Shown here one piece after another: positions 12,360-24,900 of a DNA stretch of 64,000 bases. Position 1 is the first letter of the stretch. Each line of letters begins with the position of its first letter. This DNA is from Setaria digitata (lineage: Eukaryota; Nematoda; Chromadorea; Rhabditida; Setariidae). The stretch spans positions 248,001 through 312,000 of the forward strand of contig RCAB01000023.1 of the NCBI GenBank assembly GCA_003640385.1, written 5' to 3'. The notes under the pieces are model-generated. The model made no database searches, was not told the DNA's origin, and saw nothing but the letters and a program-made list of their open reading frames with translations. Position numbers and translations under genes: made by a program.

Positions 12360-15300
12360 TCATGACGATCGAATTTTGAGTGAAAAAAGTAAAGACTTCC
12401 AAAATGCCAGGATTTGTAAAAGCAATGAAAGAAAAGAAGTAAGTCCAATTACTACTTTTGCAGTTGCTTTTGTTTCGAATTCGTCCGGGTTGAAGGATGT
12501 TTGCTTAGATTTTGTATCTTGACACAGCTGCAATAAGGAATTTATGCCATCTTCTCGGCTCAAGTAATTCACAGATGGAACCAGGATGTTTCAACTTCCG
12601 TTTAGAAAAGAAAAGAAAAGCTTTCTGTAGACTTTTCATATCAATTGCAAAAAGGAACTGAAAAATTAAACCTTATTTTTATTTCCCGGATAGTAAACGA
12701 TACCACCATTGCGGAATCCTTCGTAATCGCAGAAACCATCTGAATCCATATTTTCTGAGCAATCTGGATGTGAAATTACTGTGGGACTAATTTAATTGAC
12801 AATTTTGTGAGGATATGAATATGATTGTTGGAAGAAGATCGCTCCACATTATAATGTAACTAATGTGTCTCTATTCCCAAATATTGTTTCGGAAATGATA
12901 TACAAAAAAGCATTGATATGACAATTTTTTCATGAAATTTATGAAAAAGAACAAGAAACAGATACTAACGATCAAGTAGTTCAGTAATATCTTCTAACTG
13001 CTCCTCTGTGAAATTGCGATGATAATAAACCTGAAATTTTTGCTTAAAATCAGCCAAATTCAATATTTAGCATCAAATGCATCGCAGGTACATTTTCAAT
13101 TCTGCAATAAGAACTAGGTCGTATAAAAATCTTAAGGATAGGCACTTTTCACTGACTTTTGTGTTTCATTTTTCTTTTTTGATTTTGCAGTTGCTATTTT
13201 AAAGGATGAATATTGATGCAAATAAAATACTTTCAGTCTTGGCCCGTTTGTAGTATTCCATAATTCAAAAAATATAGCAGCGGAGTACTCTGGATATATA
13301 TTTTCTTTTAGGATTTTCTGTTTAGCGTTCAATGTACACAGTAATGCCGCTAACGTTGTATCGTGCTATAAAAATAACGCTTCGAAAACTGAAATTCAAA
13401 GTTAGGCCTTTTTATCAAAGTTCATTAGCTTGAAATTTCAAAATACAAAAGAAAATTTTTCTTTTAAGCAGTTTATTCATAGAGATTTTTGCAATCTCTA
13501 TTTTAAATGCTGAATAATGATGCAAATAAAATACTTTCAGTCTTGGCCCATTTGTAGCATTCCATAATTCAAAGAGTACAGGAAGATATTGTTCATAGAA
13601 GGACTGATAGTACACTGAATACAAATCAAGTAAGAAGGTGTCGGATTACTTACTGTTGCGAGTAATAAAATAAAGTAATTAAGCAATGGCTTTAGTAGAG
13701 AGAGAACTTAAATACTTAGGATTTGAAGGTCAGCCTGCCTATTCAGGGAAGAATGACCTGTCAAAAATATAATGATTCAGGAAAAGATCCTACTTTTGGG
13801 GCAAGATTTCAAACAAAGATTGCTTCTTCATATTTACAAAAGCGAATTCTATATCTGAATTATTCCCCCTTTTCATCCTCAATGCTTTAAAAAAGATTTC
13901 TTGCTTTATAGAAGCACTTCATTGAATTTCTTCAAAATGAAAATTGGATTTGTTCTGTCTATTGAAAGATTTGTCTTTGCATGTAAATATATGATCTATC
14001 TGTAAGTAATCTGTATGAGGATGAAGAAGTTAAAAACTTTTAAGATCTTTAGACCAGCTATGATAGCAATTTATAATGCATTTGACGGAAATATTTTTGC
14101 TCGTACTATAAAAGTAATCGGTGAACACGTGACTCATTAACGTGAAAACGAATCGTTTTCTAGACTTAGAAAATATGATTAATATTTACTGACTCTAGTA
14201 TCGCCTAATTGAAGTGAACCTTTTAAGATTTGAAGTATGAAGCATTCACTTACCGCAGAATAAGCATAATACTTAAGCTCTTTCATCCAGGTGCAATTTG
14301 AACTTCTGTGATTCTCGGGTTTCAAGCAGTGTAACTATAAAGTAGAATAGCAAAAAAATAAATAAATAAATGCAAATTTTACGGGTCAAATGATAACAGA
14401 TATTTAACAACCCCAAAAATGATCTTCCAAAGTTGTCATCAAACTTAGCACTCAAGTCATAATGTAATGAAAATCGAGTTGCATATTAACCTTCAGGTCA
14501 AAATGTCTTAACATTGACCAAAGAATACTGCCACCTCGGATTTTCCCAATTTCATACTTAAAATCAATTCCTTCATACGGTTGTAAATCTGCAATTTAGC
14601 ATTTTAATTTTTCTGTTCAATTTGCAAGATGAAAATAAGTAGAATTTTTTGAATAATCAGTAAATCTGATTCAAAAAAAAATCTACCTAGACCACTTTTA
14701 TAATTCTCAATTACATAGTATAGTTGTTCCAATTGATCATATAAAACATCACTAACAGGTATTTTGAATGAATGCACTTTCTGAAATATTGCAACTTTTT
14801 ATTTTGTAGGATATATACATGTATATCTTTTAAGAAAAATCACGGCAAGAAATTCTGAATGTTCAAGAATATTCAAAATTAAATAAATTTAAGAGGGAAG
14901 TTTGAATTATTTCAATGCAGTAATCAAATGAAATTTGTAAAATCGATGACAGCAATATGAATGATTTGATGAAGGGATAAACAAGAAACAAACTGTAATT
15001 GGATTGCTAATAAAGTTCTAAGTTTAATTAAAGCTAGATTGTTTTAGTGAACGACTCATCTAGATTTTTGGAAACTTTTTAAGTAAGAAGTGATTTAGAA
15101 ACTTAAAAAGTTGCAATCGGTAACTGCTGGTTTTAATAGCTTTAACAACATTTTACTAAATTTCAAAACAGTGATTCAAATTTCAAATGCAGCTCAATCG
15201 ATTTCATACCTTCCTTTTTTAATTGCTTTAATTAATTCACCAATCCTGTCATCTAAGCAGAAGGTATTAATTAATTTAAAGGCTAATTTGAAGGAAAGGA

Positions 15301-17270
15301 ACTTTGAAACGAACTTCGCAGTAGAATGTGTCGACACAATACCATACATCGTCGAAAGTCAATGATTCTTTGCATACTGCCTCCAGTTCTTTTAGAACTC
15401 CCTGAAAATTTTTGAAAAAATTTCTGTATTTTTTAGATTCCCCACTGCTTTATCAGTACTGATAATAAATCATTTTAAAGAAGCCAGAAGAACTATATTA
15501 CAGAGTTTCATTTATTATCACTTTTTCACCATATATTTTTTCGTTAAATTTTTCCACTCTGGTGTTTGTTGAATTATCTGTAAGAGCCAATCTTGTCGAG
15601 GACAATATGCGTCAGGATTTCCCACCTGAATATTGAAATTTGAAAATTTCGAAAACTATTATTTTAATATTTTGTCAATTTTTCGAAGTTTATTACATCC
15701 AAGAAAAAAAAGAAAAAATGGTACGATCTTATAATTCTTTTGATGATTTTCTGCTGGTATCACTTCAGTTGAAGATTTAAACGATTATGATCAGAAATAT
15801 AAAACATTTCCTAACATAATCAGTCCTATTATCAACGGTATGTATTGGGACTGCGACAAAACCATGCGGCCATTCCGTTATATTCGGGAAATCAATGCCG
15901 AGCCGATCACTTTCAGATGGATTGTTGTAAAAGCCAACAAAATTAGACACAGCACTCATCAAAGTTCTATTCACATCTGTCGAACGTACATAAATCTGAA
16001 TAGCGGTTAGATCTCTTTAAACGTTGCTTAAAGATGAGAAAATAGTTCGAAGGTTTATCAACTTTTTTCTTGGCTGTAGTAAAATGACGTTCTTCTATGT
16101 CTTGAGCTTGGTTTAATTAATGAAACTAGATTCTTTCTTTCTTCCTTATGCTACAGTGAGAAAATGAGTTGAAGATTCTAAATAAGCAATTTAGTCAAAG
16201 AGCAGAAGTCTAGAATAAGAAGTAATACCCTAGTGCATTTTACCTAGCACTGTGTCTAGATCTGATAATCGCGGAAACAATGCAATGACATGCTTACCTG
16301 CCGTGAATCGTAATATGAATTTAAAAATTTTAGGGAATTGACGTAACGGTTATATATAATCTTCCCCAATTTGACATGCTGTGCCATTCCTTGCTACAAA
16401 ATTAACCTTTGCTGTTACTAACTGTTTATATGCTTCCAGTAGCAACTCCTACCTGACATCTAAACTTCCCTCCTTTTCCTAAACTATAACATTCATTTTC
16501 TCCTACTGTCAGTTGTTCTTTTGGTCAAAAACTAATTCCAAACAAGCTGTATGAAATCTTCTGGAAGAGCTACCATTCTATCATTTTGCTACGGAAAACT
16601 AATGAATAAAAGTTTATTTTTCTAACTTCCACTCTTCTTTCCCTTCTTAACATGTGCAATTACTTAATTAAGGAAAATTGAAAATAATTTGAAGACCATG
16701 GCGAAGATGACTTACAGTGGTGAGTTCACCCTTTCCTTGTGGCCAGTGCTGCATTTTTATCGGAAAGCCTTTGCATGTTTTAATGGGTGCCCGATCACCG
16801 TGCCTCCAGATCTTAATATTTAGGAAGAGTTAGGACAGGAAATAAAGGACAACAAGCCTTGTTGAAGAAATGTCTGAAAGCTTCAAAATTTCGAAGAACT
16901 CAATACGAACAACAACTGGGAATCAATCATGATTTCGTCTAAACTCTCAAATCAGTGCATCTGATAAGGAGCATTTCTGCACTTGCAGATGCGCACAACT
17001 GTCTCATGTTTCATTTCAACAGATCTATCTTACTGATCATTTCAGGCATCCACCAGATGAACTTTCAGGTCTTAGGCATTTGTGTTTGTGGTAGTCGTTC
17101 AGATGCAGTCTACTTCTTCTCAATGACAATCGTTTATTTGCTCGAAATGACGCAAAGATATTAATTTCGAAGTCATAAATAAAGAAGTGTACCGCTTGAA
17201 GAAGCAAAAGCTTATCGCTGGTCACTGATAACACAACTGCAGCAGCAATTATCAGTTGAATAATATACAT
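12360..17270 (-). CDS. Membrane-anchored histidine acid phosphatase
   Basis: Secretory/lysosomal-type phosphomonoesterase of the histidine acid phosphatase family. Exons on the minus strand: 17270-17193, 16811-16716, 16393-16298, 15995-15816, 15625-15530, 15401-15315, 14780-14687, 14588-14491, 14334-14254, 13365-13231, 13030-12970, 12778-12672, 12527-12360; all phases agree, about 458 aa. Exon 1 is a signal peptide (MYIIQLIIAAAVVLSVTS). Exon 2 holds the catalytic WRHGDRAP. Exon 4 has YVRSTDVNRT, the substrate-pocket Arg motif. Exon 8 has KIRGGSILW. Exon 9 ends KYYAYSA and exon 10 begins HDTTLAALL, together the catalytic His-Asp motif. Exons 11-12 carry the C-terminal cysteines and FCDYEGFRN..YYPGN. 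Exon 13 encodes a hydrophobic helix (about VVIGLTSFLSLLLQILAFW) and a short basic tail, as in type I members. Exon 2 uses an AAG acceptor; the exon 12-13 junction is the least certain. Confidence 0.9.
13498..13573 (-). repeat. Duplicated partial exon inside the acid phosphatase intron
   Basis: A 76-bp stretch nearly identical to 13194-13269 (five differences counted by eye), covering the 3' part of exon 10 and its donor region. It would encode FELWNATNGPRLK followed by the same GTATTT donor. The first half of exon 10, with the catalytic HD, is not recognisable upstream, and the candidate acceptor (ending ATTCAG at about 13608) has the wrong phase to join exon 9. I regard it as a decayed or non-functional exon copy. 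Confidence 0.75.
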
Positions 17271-20200
17271 TATGTGCCTAGAATTAACAAAATTGTTGAA
17301 TTATTGCGTAAATTTTTCTCTTGCTGTAAACAGGAAGGATTTTTCTACTACAATTTCTTGCTCCTAACATCCTTCAGAAAATTATGTTTGTAAATAGAAC
17401 GATTTGCACTATATTTTAAAATACCCTGAAACATTTGGAAGACTATTTTTTTTATTATGGTTTAATTTTGAAAATAGTTTCAATGGACTCAAATGAACTG
17501 CTGCGGCTAAACAATTCTGTTCATAGTTTCGGTCTTGATCGTATTATCCCTGTGCTTATCCTAAATATTAATGCAAATGGTACTAGTACGAAGCCCTACA
17601 AAAACCCACCTTAATTATTTATCATCAGAAATGGTGATAAAGTAATGTTTGAAAATGTTGTCGATGCACTGAAAGCAGCACAAAGCAAGGCATCATTTTA
17701 TTTTGGCTCTGAAATAAATCAATGTTAAAGGTTATGTATGATGAGAAATAAATAACAGTCTCCTCTTTATTTGTATATCTAATGAGCAAAAAAAGAAGAA
17801 TTGTACCGGTGAGGAAATTAATGAATAGTTTTCATTTAATGTTTAGAAACGCCTCAACTTTATCACTGATAAAAAGTGCATTAAATGGAAACTTTTTCTT
17901 ATCAACAAACTACTCTTGGTAGATTAAAAAAAAAAAAAAAAAAAAGAATAAATTTCAAAAACTGCAAACGATTAGCGAGATAAGATGAATGCTGAATTGA
18001 CGCTATTCATTAGATTAATTTAGTTCAATCTATTCCTTTTTCCATAATAAGACACAGCTCGAAATTGACTTTGCAGTAGAAGGGTTTTACTAATTAATTT
18101 TATAAAAAATTAAATGAAATTTTCAGTTGAAATGCAAGCTGGAAATAAACGATTTGTGGGTGAAGTTTTCATGTGACTTTCGACAACATACTATGATTAT
18201 GAGTTCCATCAGCCAATAAATTTATCGCGTAATTGGAGAAAAGATCTGAGTACAACAATAACTGAATTTGCTTAAGACTAATTAAGCAGAATAAAGCATT
18301 CTGGGTGCAAATAAGCAAAAAATGTCATTCAACTGCTTAAGTAATCGTTTACTTTAATCTTTATATGGAGTACACAATTAATTGAGTCACTGTTTTCAAT
18401 AAATTTTACTCCTTGTTAATATAAAATTGGTAGTTTAAGTGATGTATGCTGTATGCAGACTTTCCTTCTGATAAGATGTGCGATTTCTGCATTATATTAT
18501 CTTAATCAAAGCAGATATACAGTCAGAGAAAGTCCTTTCAGTCTTGAACTACTTTATTGTCGAAAAACTGCTGCGAGACAATGAATTGTGAGAGCTTGCA
18601 TCCTGTAGTACACTTCCATAACAATAAAACCCCACTGTAAATAAACTTTCGAAATAATCATTCTGAAGCAATAAATATTCTTAAGAAAAGACCGACAAAG
18701 GCCAATGATAATAACATTATCAACAAGCTTGTAAATGAACAAAATGTACCGTCGATATGCTTTTGTCATGTATAATTTTTCCTTAAATTGTTCAGCTAAA
18801 GCCATCACAATGTGACGAATAATTTTCATTATACGAGTGGTAAATATTTGTTATGTTAAATGCTTTGGAAATGGATATGAATCTGGATTAGAATAAGTTT
18901 CAAGTTCTTCACCCTCCTATAGTTGCTTAAATCGTCATTGAAAATAGAACGATACACAGTGCAGCACTTTCAGAAATGGGAATCATTGACTTTAAAAGAA
19001 TAATATAACCTACCTGACATTCAACTAAAGAAGACAATGGAGGAGGTAAAGGTAAAGAAGATTTGTAGTGGACCAAATTCCACTATTCGCATTCGAAGAT
19101 TACTGGCACTTTTAATAAACTTGAAAATAATAGATGTGAACCATTTTCCAGGATATTCTATTTACAAATAAACAAGGGAAAGGGTTATTATATCACAGAG
19201 AACAGCATATCACTGCTGAAATAATAAATCTGAAAAAATTTTAGATAGTGAATTCATCAGCAAATTAAAAATAGTATCGTTCCAGTGCTGTGACTATACC
19301 GATATACTGATTTTGTTGTATTTACATGATAGTAAAAGCATTTATACATCAAAAATAAAATGACAGAAAACTGAGAAAATCACAGATAATCTTGATCAGT
19401 AATTTAAGGAGAAAAAATTTCGCTGATAAATAAAAAAGCAAATATCACGGAAATGAGATTATAGAAAATCGTATCATCAAAAAAAGCAGCAGCTGGTATA
19501 TCTTTAAAAAAAAAAAAGAAAAATCATGTATTGGTTATAGAACAGAAACAACATATTCACATAGCCAAAATTAAGCTGTGAAAGGGACGCAAAGATATCG
19601 ATGTAAACTGTCAGTAATATCATAAATCTCAAATAACACAATAGCTTCCGCTGGAAATTGGATATATTTTATCACATAAACGAATTGGATGAACAAAAAA
19701 ATTAATAAACAGAAAATTTACCTCGAAATTTTATAAATTTCAATCATCCCATTAATATTAAGCCAACTTCAAATTTCTTCTTTTCTAAATTGAAATTGGC
19801 ATCTTGAAAAAAGTGCATGCACGAAAAAATTGATGCAAATATATACAAGCATCAGCAACAAAAAAACACAACACTGTTTTGAAATCGCCTCTAAGGACTA
19901 GAAAAATTTAAATGTATTTAATCATTTCCAAAAATAGTAACAGTAACGAAAACGAAACTTCGGAAAGAGACAAAGTGATTTTATGTTAACTACACTAACC
20001 ATATACATTTCTTTTTTTCTTTCAAGCATAGCCTTTTAAAGAACACACTGTGTCAACTACACAGTCTGAGAACAAGAAATGGTAGTTGTTTGAAACACAT
20101 CCACATTTCCACAAGTTTCAAATGTTCAGATTTAACTTTGTCTTTTTCTCAGTAACTCTATAGTCACAAATGGATAACGACGAAAACCGCTAAATCAAAA

Positions 20201-20365
20201 CTAGTTCGACTAATAGCAGCGCTAACACTTGGCAGTGAAAGAAAAAACTTCCTCAAAATCGTTAATCGAAGGCAAAATGACAGTATGGTCTAAATTGTCG
20301 CACCAGTTGTATTCCTGGAATAAGCTGACAAACCCAAGCCCGAAAATATTAGAAAAGAGCCTAAC
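17271..20365. other. Intergenic region without a recognised gene
   Basis: About 3.1 kb between the phosphatase start and the 3' end of the TPRKB-like gene, both on the minus strand. A run of 20 A lies at 17926-17945 and A-rich tracts occur near 19505. A 91-codon minus-strand frame at 18554-18829 has no recognisable motif or splice context and was not called. Confidence 0.5.
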
Positions 20366-21926
20366 TTAAACACAATCTTTGGTTGCAATTCGAGTTATGA
20401 TTGCATCACTTATTGTATCCTCATTATATTCGGATTCCTTCACTCGGTACACCTGGAAATTTCTGCTTTCATTTATCCCAAAGACATGAAATATAAATTT
20501 AGTTGCTTTCCTAAATCTGAGAACGCTAAAAAAAGAAGCAGTTACCAAAATAAAAATGAACATTCTAAACAGAACACAAATATTGCAGCGACTATTACCC
20601 TCACTTTGAAAATATGTCATTTGAACCAAAAGTTATAAACCAAAAGTTGTCATCCGCTATCAATATAAGAAAATTCCTAAAAACATACTATAACACCAAT
20701 ATGTCGTGGTAATGCAGAATTTTCCATCTTAAACATTCACGAACCTTTTTAATACGTTCGTAGTCGACCATTTGAGGTAGTGCGGTCATTGGAACGGGTT
20801 TGCCATCAATTTTCTTTGCAACCTTAACCATTTTCTCACCATTTTCATCATCAAAAATGCCGACCAGAACATTACAACTTTCTTCTCCAATGCCAAATGT
20901 TAATAATGATTCCAGTATCTGCAAATTCCAGTTCTTGGATCAGAATGTACCTAGCGATTATATGACCGATCTTCAGCCAAAAAAATCTGCCACATTTACA
21001 ACGATACATGATGATTCGAAAACAGTATAAAGGTGGCTCTAGTCACTTCTAATGTGATTAAAACCATTCAAAGTACAATTGTATTTGCAAAAAATTTCTC
21101 CGTTTTTGAAACTTAATGCGACAGCAACAATGTTGAATTCGGTCAACATTTCGCTCTCAGCAGAAGAATCATAAGGGGAAATTACAGAGAAATAATTATT
21201 TTTAAAAAAAAACAGGAGAAGAAATTGCAAGAACACACATTTCGATCAGGTGATAATGAGTATATCAATTCAGCGTGAAGTGTTCGTGTTGAAAGTCTGT
21301 TATGCGCAGCTTGATGAACGGCCTTATTTGCGGCTGCTAGAAGAGTGAAAATTTCCAAAACCTGGAAAAATGTTTCATTTCAAAAGACTAATGTCAGCGG
21401 AGCTCTTATATTCTTTCAATTCACTTTCTGCGATGATGAATGAAAAATATATAGAAATATACACTTCATCACAATGATTAATAATATAACAATGCTAAAT
21501 AATAGACATTTACTAGCAGGTTTCTCACAATAATGAAACATGTTGTGATGGATTTGTATTTGTCTTGCTCTGTCCTCTTATCTACCATCCACCTATCAAC
21601 TCAGAACAACAAGTTGTTTTTGAGCGAATCAGAAGTGTTGATATATACCGATGATTGCTCTAGGACTTCGCAGCCATCTCACTAGGCCAATTAAACAATT
21701 AAATTTAAGCCATATCAGAAAAAAAATAACTAGTGATGGAGATATGCACTGATATTACCAGTTCAGGTCTTATTAAAGCAGCATCAATCGATCCATCCAC
21801 GAGTGCTTGTCTCAGTTCTGAAGCATTCTTCACATCGACGAATAGACAAACCCGGAAGAATCGTCTCTGCGAGACATCGTATGGATCTGGCAGAAGTTCG
21901 AACAAACGAGAGGTGCCTGACTTCAT
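20366..21926 (-). CDS. TPRKB: KEOPS/EKC complex subunit TPRKB (Cgi121)
   Basis: Small subunit that binds the Bud32/PRPK kinase in the KEOPS complex, which makes the t6A modification of ANN-decoding tRNAs. Exons on minus: 21926-21759, 21361-21239, 20918-20745, 20452-20366, all phase 0, giving 183 aa against about 175 in human. Exon 1 ends with DVKNASELRQALVDGSIDAA and ALIRPEL, matching the family's DVKNA..LR..G.IDG.LINP. Exon 2 has AAANKAVH and LSTRTLHAELIYSLSPDRN, the helix that docks on the kinase. Exon 3 gives the ESLLTFGI..VLVGIFDDE strand and the PQMVDYERIKK stretch. Exon 4 ends RIATKDCV, like the vertebrate STKD C-terminus. The exon 3 donor is GTTCGT; the reading is fixed by homology across it. 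Confidence 0.93.
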
Positions 21927-24900
21927 CCTCTTCCTTCCTCTGAAATACTCATTACATGCAATTCTAATCCCACTGAAGAATCAGAAATTAACAGGAAGCT
22001 GATGAGTGAAACTGAATCAGTCCAGGTCATCTCTAGCATCTCCCAGATGAAACTGCGCAGAAAATTCCCGACCGCTTCTGAGAACCTCAGCTGACGCCTC
22101 ACCTTAAGCCAACCTTATCATTAACAGCAGAGTTTTTGTGGAGACGCAGATTGTAGGAGAAGGATGATGAGAACACACTTTCCGAGGATGATTAGTGATA
22201 GAGAGATGAGACAAAAATGATCTGATTAGAGGTTGAAAAATTTTAAGGATAACAGTTCGTATGAAATTAGACATTGAGAGTGGATGAAGGGTAGTGTAGT
22301 AACTGGAAGAAGCAGAGATAGAGGGATGACAGATGATCTAGGAATGGAACTGTCAGATAATGGAGGTTGATGGAAAAGCAGCTCTGGATTCGGTGGAAGT
22401 GTGGCTGTCATAGGCTGGCCAGTTCACGTACGTGTACCTCGTTCTGGACTGAAGGAAGGCCTAATAGATTCCAGTAGCTTGAAACTACATTTAGGACGTT
22501 TCAATGACTGCTAAGGACAATTCTGACGAGCGTTTGATTAATTTAAAATGGATAATATAAAGAGGATGGAGAACTGATAGTTAATTTCGACTCCTTTGTA
22601 TTACATTTCTACCAGTCACCTTGTGATAGCTACATATTTAACCCCTGACCTTGAGCAGATGACAAAAGGAAATCATAAATCAGATGAAGAGAAATAAATC
22701 TACGGAACTTAGAAGACAATCTTCTTAAATTATTTCGCTGTTTGATTTCTTAATTGTAATCACTCTCTAACACTGAGAAGTTACAGCACTGAAGAAGTTT
22801 TATACGTAGCATATCATACTGCTACAATGAAAAACACTGCGAAGTGAACTATCAACAATTCAAACTGCTTGGGAACTGGTATGATAGCAATTAATTCCAC
22901 TTTTTATAACCATTAAACAGTTTAAATTTTCCATATCTTTTATCCAACGATTTCTACGAAACCAACAAAAGCTTGCTGCTGCAGCTGAGAGAGTTAGAAA
23001 AATAAAATAAAATATTATGAATTCGATTGAGAAATTATAAAATTTTAATGAAATTAAATCGTTGCACTCTTACCTTATCACAAGTGACATTGTTCCGCAA
23101 CAAAATGAGTGAAGAATTATCAATTACTGTGCATCTGGCAAAATATCGTATAGCAGTAAATGTTTTACTGTAAAATAAAGCACCATTCTGCGGTCATTTA
23201 TAGGAAACTCATCAATCTTTTACTCCATAAACTTTGTGAATATCAACTGCAAATTAGCAGTTTCTGTGTTCATGCAGTTGCATTATGCGCGCTAAAAGAA
23301 GACTGAAAAAAATTGAGAGCTTTAAGGAAGCTACACAAATAGTGTGGTAGTTGTCTGATCCATCGATTCATTTTTTTTTTCTTCTTATTCTTTGGGCCTA
23401 TAAACATTTTGAGATCCCAAAAAATTTTATTACTTTTAAAAATTCATAAGCAGTATTGGTGCTTAATCATTTTTCACTTACAATATTTGTACAGTAGAGA
23501 AGAGAATAGAAAAAAACCACCAGGAAATGAGCAATTCTCGAAGGATGAAAGTTGCTGGATGGTGAAACTTCCACATAACATGACAAAGCAATTTATTTTT
23601 TCAACAATAGCAACTTGAGCTGAATATCTCATTGTTAGAATGAACTTGCAAATGACCTAGTTTGTTGCTTAGGAAACCTAAGGATTCATCTAATGAATCT
23701 CTCCCGTCACTACTATGATTGTCATCCAGGTGAGATCGATTATTGACATTCTTGCTACTGCACTCAAGTGGACTAACTACAGTGCAATTCTGCCATTTCA
23801 GCTAACTATAAATGTTAACGATTCAAGCTACAAAACTATCATCCAAATGAGGAAGCAGTCCCATACAACATTAGTAATTAACTTCTGCTCTTATATCTCA
23901 AGGATGTCCTACTAGGGTAGATTCTTCACAAAGAGAATTTTAGAAAACGATCTTTTGTCTTTCCTGTCATCACACTGTACGGAAAGACAGTGATTCAAAG
24001 CTGCCAAAATACGAAGACACAGAAGCCATAATGAAAGGTACTAGATGATATTGGAACTAGTTCAATCTAATGATAAGACAAGATGGGTCAACTGTGAAAC
24101 GAATATTGTGGGAAGAAGGAATGAAACAATTGCCGAACAAATCTCACCAGCACCGCATTTGAAATAAGGAGAAAGGAAGTCTCTCGGTACACTCCCCCGC
24201 GATCTTCCATCAATCTCTTGGATTGAGTAAATAACAAATGAAGAAATTCTGGTGTAAGATAAGTGCACGTTTACTTGTAGTGCACTTTTCGGGAGTTGGT
24301 CTATAAATAAATATTTCATAAAATAAAGAAGTAAACTTGTTAAAATTTCCAACTAGTCGGGAAAAACTTTTTATTTTTGAATCAGACAGGGGAGATGAAA
24401 TCAAGAAATATAAGACAGGAAGCAATTCTTTATCCTGGGGGCTTGTCAAATTAAATCACTATTTTCATCAAGCTTTGCAGCATTTCCAAAGTATACTTCG
24501 TCGGCCTAACAAAACCTAACCTCTTCTAAAGTTAACTATTGGGTGCTCCTCCATTGTTTTCTTCTCTTTGATCAACAAAAAGTACAAAGGTCGTTGATCA
24601 TCGCTCGACAGCGAGAGGAAGTGTTCTGGAAATCATCTGATAATTTTGACCAATTGATAAGTATGAAAAATGAATGCAAGTGAAGATGACTAGCCAGGAG
24701 AAGGCTTCTTTACAGTGGAGCAGATGTTTGTGTTAGAAGGACCACACTGCTCGACATCGACGACTCAAGAAGGCCAAATGAATGAATTAACGTGTCGTGC
24801 CATTTGTGGCTGCACGATTCCGTCTGAATCTCCCCTTGGTGGAAATGAATAATTACGGGTCGCAACATATAAATCAACACAATAAATTGGTATGGCAAGA

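Noticed and set aside
12193..12522. 110-codon plus-strand open frame between the copper transporter and the acid phosphatase
   Set aside because: It is antisense to exon 13 of the phosphatase, whose reading is supported by family structure (cysteine, transmembrane helix). No motif was seen in the plus reading.
18554..18829. 91-codon minus-strand frame with hydrophobic segments
   Set aside because: No family signature or splice continuity; composition is typical of AT-rich noncoding DNA read as Ile/Tyr/Leu.
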